From contig JBBHKE010000420.1 of assembly GCA_037447655.1 (NCBI GenBank), forward strand, positions 62,001 through 126,000: a stretch of 64,000 nucleotides of DNA, in the 5' to 3' direction. How positions within the stretch are numbered: position 1 is the stretch's first letter; each line of letters opens with the position of its first letter. Source of the stretch: Zygnema cylindricum (Eukaryota; Streptophyta; Zygnematophyceae; Zygnematales; Zygnemataceae). The position numbers and the translations under genes are program-made. This document shows, piece by piece, positions 32,863 through 43,085 of this stretch. The notes below the pieces were generated by a model. That model was not told where the DNA came from. It saw only the letters and a program-made list of their open reading frames with translations, and did no database searches.

Positions 32863-33764
32863 TAAGAAACAACAAAAATATTTTTTAGTGAATAAAAGGA
32901 AGGGACAAAAAAAAAAAAAAAAAATAAATGAAACAAAGCGAGGGGATTAGAAGAGCAATGTAAAGAGTGTAGGGTGAAGGAGAGAAAGAGGGATGAAGAG
33001 GAAGAGGTGGCGGCTCCCTTCCTCATTTTCCATCTCTCGCGCCTTCACTATTCCCTTTCTACAGAAGAGAGATAGTAAAACAAAAACAACATTAAAACAA
33101 AAGTAAAGCAAAGCATTTCAAAAGCTGACATGTTTTTGGGGTGAGTGGAAACACCTTTGCAAAGTCGACCAAAGCATGCTATCATTCAAAAGCAGGATTT
33201 GCGAAATTTTCCACTCGCTGACAAGGACACTTTATACCTGCACATTACACCATGATAATAACGTAAAAAGCCGTTTCAATTCACCCACTATGGGTACGAA
33301 CAAAGAACAAGATATGTGCAGGTCTATCAAAATATTCTTCACTCCTACCATTTCGTACAGCTGTGATCCTGTGAGAAATAGGGAAAAAAGGAAAAGGAAA
33401 AGCAAAACGAAATAAGAAGCACTTGCCTGAGGGAAATCGTATGAGTTCTACAAAATAGCGCAGACAATTTGCAACATCGACGTGACGCCAGTACCCCTGC
33501 AACCTCTCAACATAATGAAAACAGAATAGTGTTGACAAGATGTGTTGAAAAGGGGAGTGTTGAAACAGGAAAATGTTAAATGAGATAGTGTTTAAAAAAA
33601 ATAGCATTTAAACAAGATAGTGTTTAAACAAGGTAGTGTTTAAACAAGATATCCATTAAACAGGAGTGTTTAGCCAGGATATAGTGTTTGTACAGAATAA
33701 TGTGTTTAAGGTTTGAGAAGAAATCAGATAACATGCAGGTCAAGAATAAACTTAAATGAATTCA
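32863..33764. other. duplicated intergenic segment, one exon-like stretch
   Basis: The left part duplicates 29.4-29.5 kb. A series of GTGTTTAAACA-type short repeats lies at 33540-33710. One exon-like stretch is listed separately. Confidence 0.5.
33427..33503 (-). other. possible exon, unknown protein
   Basis: A 77-bp minus-strand stretch lies between a possible AG acceptor and a strong AG|GCAAGT GC-type donor. It is open in the frame reading LQGYWRHVDVANCLRYFVEL. The composition is protein-like, but I cannot name it. It could belong to the same unknown gene as the repeated segments at 26.9-32.9 kb. Confidence 0.25.
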
Positions 33765-36700
33765 TTCCTTGTATATGCTCTCTCCTCTCGTGTCATCCAA
33801 AGCCTCCTCTTTCGCAAGTCGATTGTTCACCCAACACAACCTTGCACAGGATTTGAAAAAGAACAAAAACAAGACAGGTGGTCAGAAAATTGAGGAGAGA
33901 ACCAAAAAAAAAAAGATAAAGATAGAGAGGGAAAGTGATATAGCAAAGGGAGAGAGAGGAAAAGGGAGAGGGAGAGGAGAAGGAAAGGAAGAGGAAGAAG
34001 GGTAGGGGAGAGGGGGAAGAAGAGGGAAAGTAAGAAGGAAAGATAGAGGGTGCAGGAAATTAACAAGGAAAGGTAGAGGGAGAGGGAAAGGATAGTGGCG
34101 GCTATCCGTTTCCAAGGGGAGGAGTGAGGGAAAGAGACGGGAGAGGGATAGGAGAGGGCAAGGATACTTCCTCCATCTGTGCTGAGCTGGCCACCACCTC
34201 TAGGACTGCAAGGTCTCTCCTCACATGTCATCCGAAAGCCTCCTCTTTCGCAAATATATCGTTCAACTAACACAACCTTCCACAAATTAAAAAAAAAACA
34301 AAAACAAGACAGGTGGTCAGAAAATCGAGGAGACAACCAAAAAAAAAGAATAAAGATAGAAAGGGAAAGTGATATAGCAAAGGGAGAGAGAGGAAAAGGG
34401 AGAGGGAGAGAGAGAAAAATGGAGAGGGATAAGAGAGGGAAAGGAGAAGGAAGGGTAGGGACAAGGGCAAGGGAGAGGGAGAGTTAGAAGGAAAGATGGA
34501 GGGTGAGGGAGAGTAAGAAGGAATGGTAGAGGGAGAGGGAAAAGATAGCCGCAACTATCCGTTTCCAAGGGGAGGAGTAAGGAGAGGGAGACAAGAGGTA
34601 AAGAGACGGGAGTGGGGACATGAAAGGGTAAGGATCCTTCCTCCATCTGTGCTGAGCTGGCCACCACCTCTAGGACCGCAAGCTCTCACCTCTCGTGTCA
34701 TCCAAAGTCTCATTTTTAGCAAGTCGATCGTTCACCTAACACAACCTTGCACGGGAAAAAATAAAAAAACAAAAACAAGACAGGTGGTCAGAATATCGAG
34801 GAGAGAAGAAATAAAAAGAGATAAAGAAAGAAAGGGAAAGTGGTGTAGCAAAAGGAGAGAGAGGAAAAGGGAGAGGGAGAGGAGAGGGAAAGGAAGAAGA
34901 GGAAGGGTAGGGGAGAGGTCGAGGGAGAGAGAGAGTAAGAAGGAAAGGAGGGTGAGGGAGAGTAAGAAGGAAAGGTAGAGGGAGAGGGAAAGGATAGCCG
35001 CCACTATCCGTTAGGAGAGGAGAAAGGGGAGGAGAAAGGAGAGGGAGAGAGAGAGGGAAAGGGACGGGAGAGGGACAGGAAAGGGCAAGGATCCTTCCTC
35101 CATCTGTGCTGAGCTGGCCACCACCTCTAAAACCGCAAGCTCTCTCCACTTGTGTCATCCGAAGCCTGCTCTTTCGCAAGTCGATAGTTCACCTAACACA
35201 ACCTTGCACGGGATAAAAAAAAAAAACAAAAACAAAACAAGTGGTCAGAAAATCGAGGAGAGAACCAAATAAAAATACATAAAGATAGAAAGGTAAATTG
35301 ATTAAGCAAAGGGTGAGAGAGGAAAAGGGAGTGGGCGAGGAAGAGGGAAAGGAAGAGGAGGAAGGGTAAGGGAGAGGGCGAGGAAGAGGGAAAGTTAGAA
35401 GGAAAGATGGAGGGTGAGGGAGAGTAAGAAGGAAAGGTAGAGGAAGAGGGAAAGGATAGCCGCCACTATCTGTTTCCAAGGGGAGAAGTAAGGAGAGGGA
35501 GAGAGAGAGGGAAAGAGACGGGAGAGGCACAGGAAAGGGCAAGGATCCTTCCTCCATCTGTGCTGAACTGGCCACCACCCATAGGACCGCGAGCTCTCTC
35601 CTCTAGTGTCATCCGAATCCTCCTCTTTCGCAAGTCGATCGTTCACCTAACACAACATTTCACAGGATAAAAAAAAAAACAAAAACAAAAGAGGTGGTCA
35701 GAAAATCGAGGAGAGAACCAAAAAAACAAGATAAAGATAGAGAAGGAAAGTGATATAGCAAAGGGAGAGAGAGAAAAAGGGAGAGTGAGAGGAGAGAGAA
35801 AGGAAGAGGATGAGGGTAGGGGAGAGGGCAGGGAGAGAGAGAGTAAGAAGGAAAGATGGAGGGTGAGGGAAAGTAAGAAGGAAAGGTAGAGGGAGAGAGA
35901 AAGGATAGTGACGGCTATGCGTTTTCAAGGGAAGGAATAAGAAGAGGGAGAGGGAGAGGGAAAGAGACTGGAAAGGGACAGGAAAGGGCAAGGATCCTTC
36001 ATCCATCTGTGCTGAGAAGGCCACCACCTCTAGGTCCGCAAGAACTCTCCTCACGTGTCATCCAAAGCCTCCTCTTTGCCAAGTCGATCGTTCACCCAAA
36101 ACAACCTTGCACGGGATTTAAAAGAAAAAACAAAAACAAAACAGGTGGTCAGAAAATCAAGGGGAGAACCGAAAAAAAAAAAAAAGGATAGAAAGGGAAA
36201 GTGATATAGCAAAGTGAGAGAAAGGAAAAGGAGGAGGGAGAGGAAAGGGAAAGGAGGAGTTGGAAGGGTAGGAGAGAGGGCGAAGGAGAGGGAAAGTTCG
36301 AAGGAAAGATGGAGGGTGAGGGAGAGTTAGAAGGAAAGGTAGAGGGAGAGGGAAAGTATAGTGGCGGCTATCCGTTTCCAAGGGGAGGAGTGAGGAAAAG
36401 AGACGGGAGAGGGACAGGAAAGGGCAAGGATCCTTCCTCCATCTGTGCTGACCTGGCCACCACCTCTAGGAGAAGCCTCCTCTTTCGCAAGTCGATTGTT
36501 CACCTAACACAACCTTGCACGGGATTTAAAAAATAAACAAAGACAAGACAGGTGGTCAGAAAAGCGAAGAGTGAACAAAAAAAGAAAGATAAAGATAGAA
36601 AGGGAAAGTGATAAAGCAAAGGGAGAGAGAGAAAAAGGGAGAGGGAGAGGAGAGGGAAAGGAAGAGGATGAAGGGTAGGGGAGAGGGCAGGGAGAGAGAG

Positions 36701-37532
36701 AGTTAGAAGGAAAGATAGAGGATGACAGAATGTAAGAAGGTTAGGTAGAGGGAGAGGGAAAGGATAGTGGCCACTATCCGTTTCCAAGGGGAGGAGTAAG
36801 GAGAGGGAGGGGGAGAAGGAAAGAGACAGGAGAAGTATAGGAAAGGGCAAGGATACTTCCTCCATTTGTGCTGAGTTGGCCACCACCTCTAGGAGCGCAA
36901 GCTCTCTCCTCTCGTGTCATTTGAAGCCTCCCCTTTTGCAAGTCGATTGTTCACCTAACACAACATTGCACGGGATTGAAAAAAAAAACAAAAACAAAAC
37001 AGGTGGTCAGAAAATCGCGGAGAGAACAAAAAAAAAAAAAAAAGATAGAAAGGGAAGGTGATAAAGCAAAGAGAAGGAGAGAGGAAAAGGGAGAGGGAGA
37101 GGAGAGGGAATGGAAGAGGAGGAAGGGTATGGGAGAGGTCGAGGGAGGGGGAGAATTAGAAGGAAAGATGGAGGGTGACGGAGAGTAAGTAGGAAAGGTA
37201 GAGGGAGAGGGAAAGGATAGCCGACGCTCTCTGTTTCCAAGGGAAGGAGTAAGGAGAGCACGAGGGAGAGGGAGATGGAAAGAGATAGGAGAGGGACAGG
37301 AAAGGGCAAGGATCCTTCCTCCATCTGTGCTGAGCTGGCCACCACCTCTAGGAACGCAAGCTCTCTTTTCTCGTGTCATCCGAAGCCTCCTCTTTCGCAA
37401 GTCGATAGTTCACCTAACAACACCTTGCACGGCATTTAAAAAAAAAAAAAAACAAGACAGGTGGTCAAAAAATCAGGAAGAGAATAAAAAAAAAAAAGGA
37501 TAAAGATAGAAAGGGAAAGTGATATAACAAAG
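33765..37532. repeat. 450-bp GA-rich satellite, about eight units
   Basis: Each unit starts near TTTCGCAAGTCGATCGTTCA, passes a poly-A and ACAGGTGGTCAGAAAATC block, and then a long GGGAGAGGGAAAG purine tract. It ends in CTCCATCTGTGCTGAGCTGG and CACCACCTCTAGGACCGCA. Unit starts lie near 33815, 34250, 34717, 35177, 35628, 36080, 36488, 36940 and 37398, giving periods of 408-467 bp. The last unit is cut by the copia LTR. Long Pro/Leu/Ser-rich minus-strand frames here are repeat artefacts. Confidence 0.92.
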
Positions 37533-37971
37533 TATTAGATTAGAAGTCATGACAGCAGAAAATAGAGTGGAAATAGCACAGCCTGAAATATATATTTTTG
37601 AATTGTATTAATAAGAAGACAAAACAGGCTTTAAATAGGAAAGGGAAAAATACTCTGAGAGGTCAGAGTGACCTCTCAGAAACTGAAAGATCTTTCCTAA
37701 CTTGAAGGGTCACTTGACCCTTCACTCAAAAGTATCCGGTCAAGATTTATAAACAGATCTTTGACCGGATTCTATTCTGACTGTACTTGAGGTACGCAGG
37801 AAAAATAGATCTGACAAGATACAAAAACAGATCTCTGACAAGACAGACTAGCAGACTGAATTACCGAAATCCTAGATACTGGAACAGTATGTAATTTAAG
37901 ATTCCGGTATTCTGAAATATTACTAGTTGTCTGAATATAGAATACTTCTATCAAAGCCTGAACTTCCAACA
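37533..37971 (-). repeat. 3' LTR of the copia element (439 bp)
   Basis: On the minus strand it begins TGTTGGAAGTTCAGGC and ends CTTCTAATCTAATA. It aligns over its full length to 42162-42583. A hairpin-like GAGAGGTCA-GAGTGACCTCTC lies inside. Confidence 0.9.
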
Positions 37972-37986
37972 CTCCCCCTCTTTGTT
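37972..37986 (-). other. polypurine tract
   Basis: AACAAAGAGGGGGAG lies directly before the TGTTGG start of the 3' LTR and would prime plus-strand DNA synthesis. Confidence 0.85.
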
Positions 37987-40198
37987 AGAAGTTAAGGCCG
38001 GCTGAAGTTCTGTGAAGGTCAAACTGAGGTCGATGGAGGCCCTTGGTAAGGAAATCTGCCAATTGGAGGGAGGTCTGGCAGAATTGGAAGGTGAGTGTGC
38101 CAGCCGCAATGGTCTCTCGGGTGAAATGGTACTGAATGTCAATATGTTTGGTCCTTCGATGATGTACTGGATTACTCATAAGGGCGAGGGCTCCTTGTGA
38201 GTCACAAAAGATTGTAGTTGGAGATGATGGAGGGAACTGAAGGTTTGTAAGAAGGGATCGAAGCCATATGGCTTCCTTGGCAGCGTGTGTCGCTGCCATA
38301 TATTCCGCCTCAGTGGATGATAAAGCAACTGTTGGCTGTTTCTTGGATGCCCAAGAAATTAGAGCTCCTCCGAGAGCAAAGCAGATGCCAGAAGTGGAGC
38401 GGCGGGTGTCTAAATCTCCCCCCCAGTCCGCATCACAATGGCCAACAAGAGTGGGAGAAGAGCCGCCAGAGAAGGTGAGGCGAAGTGATTTTGTGCCTTT
38501 GAGGTAGCGGAGGACTCGCTTTGCAGCGAGGAGGTGCTCCGGAGATGGATTAGACACAAACTGACTGAGTTGACCGACAGCAAATGCAATGTCTGGCCGA
38601 GTACCGGTCATTGCATACATCAGACTGCCTACCATAGACCGATATAAATCATGCATGTCTCCGTGGACAGGCCCACCGGAGTTGCTAACTAGTTTAGAGT
38701 TTGCATCTAAAGGGGTAGCAACAGAGGTACAGTTAGACATAGAAAATCTTTCCAAGATTTCTGAGATGTATTTTTCCTGGGAGAGGAAGAGGGTTTTTGC
38801 TGGCCGATCACGGGTGACAAGGATTCCAAGACAATACTCTAATTCTCCTAGATCCGTCATTGAAAAGTGAGAATGGAGCATGTGTTTGACTAGGAGGATT
38901 TGAGTGAGGGAAGGACTGGAAAGGAGAAGATCATCTACATAGATGATAATGATGATGAGAGTTTCGTCTTTACCTTTGATGAAAATGCTAAAATCAGCGG
39001 CCAGCTTGAAGAAGCCTTCACTGAGGAGAACTGCTTCAAGGTGCTGGCTCCAAACACGGGGAGCCTGCTTGAGGCCGTATAAGGATTTTAGCAGGCGGCA
39101 GACGAGGTGTTCTGTGCCGGGAGAAATGTAGCCCTCAGGTTGGCGAACAAAGATTTCTTCTTTGAGGGCGCCATAGAGGAAGGCTGTTTGCACATCCATT
39201 TGATGGACGTGCCAGTCTTGAGAAGCGGCAATGGAGAGGAGGATGCGGATGGAGGCAAACTTGGCAACGGGGGCATATGTTTCGGTGAAGTCAAGACCCT
39301 CTTTTTGGAGAAATCCTTTTGCCACGAAGCGAGCCTTAAACCGATCAAGGGAGCCGTCCGCCTTTGTCTTAATGCGAAACACCCATTTGGAACCAATCAC
39401 TTTGCGGCCTGGAGGAAGAGGAGTGAGTCTCCAGGTGCCATTTTGTTGTAAAGAGGTAAATTCAGCATCGGTAGCGGCTTTCCAGGCTGCGGCATTGGGG
39501 CCAGCCATGGCGGCGGAGAAGGATAAGGGAACATCGGAGGTGGCAATGTGGGCAACTCCATGAGAAGTGGTAGCTGCCCGTGCTTCGATGCGAGCACTTC
39601 GACGGATGGCAATAGGCTGGATTGGTGATGGGTTAGATGGAATGACATAGGGAGGGGTAGATGAGGAGATAGGAGAGAGGGAGTAAGGGTCGGAGGTTGT
39701 TCTGACAAGAGGAAGTGGACCGGAGAAGGGGGATGGTGCAGAGGTAGTGCGGTTGAGCAAAGGGAGAGAGGGTAAAGGAGGAGGTTGGGGGGGAAGGAGA
39801 GGAGAAAGGAGGGAAGAGGCTGCGGTTGGAGAGGGGGAGATGAGAAGAGGTGACAAAGGAGGAGGAGGAGGGTTGGAGGAAATTAGTTTAAGGATCAGTG
39901 GTTTTTCATCAAACGTGACGTCACGGCTCAAAATGACGCGCCGTTCGGTGTGGAGCCAAATTCGGTAGGCTTTGGATTCGGTTGCATAGCCGACCAAATA
40001 TCCGGATTTTGCACGGCTGCTCCACTTGTGTTGTGGAGTAAGGTCTTTCGCCCAAGCTATACTGCCGAATATTCGTAGATGAGAAACGTCCGGTTTTATA
40101 CCTGTCCAAGCCTCATGAGGAGTGAGGTTTGGAAGCGCTTGGGTGGGACATAAATTTCGGAGGTAGTTCGCTGTTGATACTGCTTCTCCCCAGAACAT
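37985..40198 (-). CDS. copia Pol, integrase C-terminal part, reverse transcriptase, RNase H (737 codons open)
   Basis: This long uninterrupted frame starts within the integrase C-terminal region (L-T-P-H-E-A-W then H-L-R-I-F-G). It continues through a proline/serine-rich linker. The reverse transcriptase is at about residues 245-490, with F-K-A-R-F-V-A-K-G-F, MDVQTAFLYGALKEE and the catalytic YVDDLLL. RNase H Ty1 type is at about 590-720, with DADWGGD, SSTEAEYMA and D-S-Q-G-A. It ends at the polypurine tract. The true polyprotein start lies upstream across frameshifts, so the first residues are not a real N terminus. The catalytic residues are intact. Confidence 0.95.
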   Translation of the reverse strand: MFWGEAVSTANYLRNLCPTQALPNLTPHEAWTGIKPDVSHLRIFGSIAWAKDLTPQHKWSSRAKSGYLVGYATESKAYRIWLHTERRVILSRDVTFDEKPLILKLISSNPPPPPLSPLLISPSPTAASSLLSPLLPPQPPPLPSLPLLNRTTSAPSPFSGPLPLVRTTSDPYSLSPISSSTPPYVIPSNPSPIQPIAIRRSARIEARAATTSHGVAHIATSDVPLSFSAAMAGPNAAAWKAATDAEFTSLQQNGTWRLTPLPPGRKVIGSKWVFRIKTKADGSLDRFKARFVAKGFLQKEGLDFTETYAPVAKFASIRILLSIAASQDWHVHQMDVQTAFLYGALKEEIFVRQPEGYISPGTEHLVCRLLKSLYGLKQAPRVWSQHLEAVLLSEGFFKLAADFSIFIKGKDETLIIIIIYVDDLLLSSPSLTQILLVKHMLHSHFSMTDLGELEYCLGILVTRDRPAKTLFLSQEKYISEILERFSMSNCTSVATPLDANSKLVSNSGGPVHGDMHDLYRSMVGSLMYAMTGTRPDIAFAVGQLSQFVSNPSPEHLLAAKRVLRYLKGTKSLRLTFSGGSSPTLVGHCDADWGGDLDTRRSTSGICFALGGALISWASKKQPTVALSSTEAEYMAATHAAKEAIWLRSLLTNLQFPPSSPTTIFCDSQGALALMSNPVHHRRTKHIDIQYHFTRETIAAGTLTFQFCQTSLQLADFLTKGLHRPQFDLHRTSAGLNF

Positions 40199-40837
40199 AG
40201 GAGAAAGAAGAATGTAGCATGGACCGTCCCATGTTAACTACAGTTCGGTTATAACGTTCGGAGACGCCGTTCTGTTGAGGAGTATAAGCTGTCGTGGTTT
40301 GATGGACTATGCCGTGGAGCGAGAGAAAGGGCACAAATTTTGTGGAGGTGAATTCCCCTCCGTTGTCAGCTCGGAGGATTTTGATGCGGCAGTTGAGTTG
40401 ATTCTCCACCTTAGATTTAAACTATTGAAATATTGCGAAAGTGTCGGATTTGCGACGTATAAGGTACAGGTGACTGTAACGAGTAGCGTCATCGATAAAA
40501 GTGACGAAATATAACGCCCCATTATGGCTTGGGTTGGACATCGGTCCACATAAGTCAGAATGAATTAAGGAAAGGGGACCGTTAGATTGAGTGGTGCTTG
40601 AAAGAAAGGACGGACGTGAAAATTTTCCTTCGATACATCCAGTGCAAAAAGGAATTTTGCGGTTCACAAGGGAGTCCAAACCCGTAACAAGGCCCTTGGA
40701 TAACTGATGAAGACTAGGACCTGCAAGATGACCGTACCGAAGGTGCCATTTGGAGAGGGTAATATGCGGGGAAGAGATGGCAACGTTGGCAGATCCAACG
40801 GGAGAAAATGAGGAAAGAATGTAGATGTCTCCGAGCT
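40113..40837 (-). pseudogene. copia integrase, GAG-pre-integrase and catalytic core
   Basis: The minus-strand frame carries the zinc-binding pre-integrase part (G-H-L-A, then CTGCIEGKF), the first catalytic Asp region HSDLCGPM, then A-D-N-G-G-E-F and the Glu region N-G-V-S-E-R-Y-N-R. An in-frame TAG sits at about 40417, where a basic residue is expected. A one-base shift near 40195 moves to the frame of the next entry. The D,D-35-E residues themselves are present. Confidence 0.92.
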
Positions 40838-41864
40838 TTATTCCTGATCCAACGTTGATTTTGGTTTGATTATAAAGGTGACGTGGTCAGAGGAGAATAC
40901 AGCAGTGGTCCCTTGTTGTAAGGCTGCACCGACCGAGAAAAGATTCTTTCGTAAGGCAAGAACAAAGAGAATGTTGGAGAGTTTAATGCTATTTGGAGAT
41001 TTGCCAGGGGTTTCCGTTTGGCCAATGTGCGTGGCTGTAAGGGCGGTATTATTGCCAAAAAGGATTGGCATCGGAGGATTTAGTGGTGCGATGGAGACGA
41101 ACCAATCAGAGCGCGAAGATAAATGGTGGGAAGCACCAGAATCAACAATCCAGGTGTTGTCAGGTACAGTTGGTGATGGAACTGACGTGATAGGATTTGA
41201 AACTGACATCAACGCAAATCCAAAATCAGATTGCGTCACTGGAGGCGAAGGGTTGACATCAGCCGGTGGAGGTGTTTGGACGTATACGGGATGATTAGGG
41301 GTGGAATAATCCAATGGAGGAGGATTGGCGTAATGGTACGGCTGGACGAAAGAGTTGGTTGGAGGAAATTGAACCGCCGGAACAGTTGCTTCAGCGGAGG
41401 AGGCTTGACCTTGATATGGTCCACGACCTCCGGAATAACCTCGACCACGCGTACGGCCTGGTCCTCCTTGACGATCATTCTTCCTTTTGAGGGCCGGACA
41501 GAAGTCAATGATGTGATCTGTCGCTCGACAATAGCGACATGTGGTGGAAGAGGACTTCGGTGGCCTGGGATTGGTGGAAATCGCTGCCAAAGCAACGACT
41601 GGCGTGTTTTGAAATGACTGTTTCATTTCCTCATGTACCAAGCGTGCCGTTAAAGTAGGAATGGTTAAAGCAGTTGGAGAGTTGTCAAGAGAGGAAATGA
41701 GGGACGAATAAGAGTCCGGCAGACCGCCAAGGATTGCCGAGATAAGATCATCGTCGGAGATCTTGGCATTAATGCTCTTGAGCTGTCCAGCCAGAGATTT
41801 CAGATGTTGAACATACGTCTGAATAGAACTGGTAGGAAGCTTTCGGTAAGAGTTGAGCTTCCGC
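40838..41864 (-). pseudogene. copia Gag C-terminal part with zinc knuckle, and protease
   Basis: The frame has a CX2CX4HX4C zinc knuckle (CRYCRATDHIIDFC) and an R/G-rich stretch. A proline-rich spacer follows, then the aspartic protease active site W-I-V-D-S-G-A-S-H-H. It ends at a TAA near 40840 caused by a one-base shift just before the integrase part. Upstream it connects to the Gag N-terminal frame through another shift near 41855. Confidence 0.92.
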
Positions 41865-42179
41865 TTAGGAATAACTTATTGGACCAGGACTGATTATCGT
41901 AAACGGAGGACAGAAGCGACCACGGGTCATGAGCGGAAGTGGCGTCGCGAATGATGTCAATTTGAGATGGCTCAAGAGCGAGGACAAGCCTAGAGTGGGC
42001 CATTTGGTTTTTTTGGCAGCATCTGCAGGTTCGATCTTGCTGCCACAAGTGATTGACCAGAGTTTTTCGCGGCGCAAAAGATGCTCGATCTGGTATTTCC
42101 ATCCGTAGAAATCTGAGCCATTAAATTTGGCAACGGTATTGGTGTTGCTAGGCTCATAACCTATTAAATTAGAAGTCAT
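41865..42179 (-). pseudogene. copia Gag N-terminal part
   Basis: The frame contains F-N-G-S-D-F-Y-G-W-K-Y-Q-I-E, the start typical of copia Gag. A one-base loss in an A run near 42013 shifts the frame; the sequence is otherwise Gag-like in the neighbouring frame. The first in-frame ATG (42177-42179) lies inside the end of the 5' LTR, and the primer site is read as codons. Confidence 0.85.
42151..42161 (-). other. primer-binding site, half-tRNA(iMet) type, diverged
   Basis: GGTTATGAGCC follows the 5' LTR. It differs by one base from the GGTTATGGGCC of the other two elements and again corresponds to the anticodon arm of initiator tRNA-Met. Confidence 0.65.
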
Positions 42180-42583
42180 GACAGCAGAAAATAGAGTGGA
42201 AATAGGACAGCCTGAAATATAAGTTTTTGAATTGATAAATGAGATATACATAACAGGCTTTTAAATAGGAAAGCAAGAAAATATCCGAGAGTGACCTCTC
42301 GGAGACTAAAGCAACTTTCCTAATTCGAAGGGTCACTTGACCTTTCGCTCGAAGGATCCGGTCAGGATTCATAAGAAGATCTTTAACCGGATTCTATTCT
42401 GATCGCACCCGAGGTACGCAGAGAAAGACAGATAAGACAGATCAGACAGGATAGGACAAACTAGCAGACTAAATATCGAAATCCTAGATATTGAAACCCT
42501 CTAGAATTCTAGATTTCGATATTCTCAAACCGTTCCAGTTTTACAAACATAGAATACTTCTATCAAAGCCTGATCTTTTAACA
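42162..42583 (-). repeat. 5' LTR of the copia element (422 bp)
   Basis: On the minus strand it begins TGTTAAAAGATCAGGC and ends CTTCTAATTTAATA. It is collinear with the 3' LTR with scattered substitutions and indels. Confidence 0.9.
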
Positions 42584-42899
42584 CCCCTTCCCCCCTCCGC
42601 CTCCTCCCCTCCCTTCCCCCTCCTCCGCCTCCCCCCCTTCCCTTTTTCTTTCTTAAAAGCCCTAAGTATTTTATTTTAGTATCTTTTTTGGTGTATGTTA
42701 TGTCTTTTTTATTATCCTGATTTGTTTTATTGTTATTATTATGTTTTTTTTTTCCTCGGGCAGTTTTGTTTCGTCCCTGGAAACCGATTTGACTCAAAGA
42801 GCGAAAACGAGCGAAGTATCGATTTCGGATTTTAGCGGAGGATCCTATTCCACTATTTTGTCCGAAGAGGTAAATTCGGAAAATAAAGAAACAAATAAA

Positions 42900-43085
42900 T
42901 AACACAACCAAATTTACAATATCGAAAATAAATATTATAATAATAGCAATAATAACAATAATTACAATAATAATAGTAATACTAATACTTATACAAATAC
43001 TGATACTAATGCTTATGCCAATGCCAAAGGCCAATACTAATTCCAGTACTAATACTAATACTACTAAAAATATAAATATTAATTA
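42900..43085. repeat. degenerate AATAAT / ACTAATACT repeat
   Basis: Trinucleotide-like units (AATAATAAC, then ACTAATACT and ATACAAATACTG variants) form a low-complexity block. The Ile/Ser-rich frames over it are artefacts. Confidence 0.85.

Larger units (their letters stand above)
37533..42583 (-). mobile_element. copia-type LTR retrotransposon, full-length but broken
   Basis: The order on the minus strand is 5' LTR (42162-42583), primer site, gag, protease, integrase, reverse transcriptase, RNase H, polypurine tract, 3' LTR (37533-37971). This is the Ty1/copia order. Several one-base frameshifts and one in-frame stop break the polyprotein. The LTRs differ at many positions and by indels, so the insertion is old. 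No target duplication is visible: the left flank is the GA satellite and the right flank is CT-rich. Confidence 0.95.

Noticed and set aside
30246-37400. Many long Pro/Leu/Ser/Phe-rich open frames up to 177 codons
   Set aside because: Purine-only strands lack stop codons in pyrimidine translation. The frames follow satellite units and vary with indels, so they are repeat artefacts.
33765-37532. CRISPR-like array
   Set aside because: Units are 400-470 bp, purine-rich, in a eukaryotic repeat context, with no short direct repeats and unique spacers.
38012-39968. Several plus-strand frames of 60-114 codons over the copia Pol
   Set aside because: They are antisense shadows of the minus-strand reverse transcriptase and RNase H frame.
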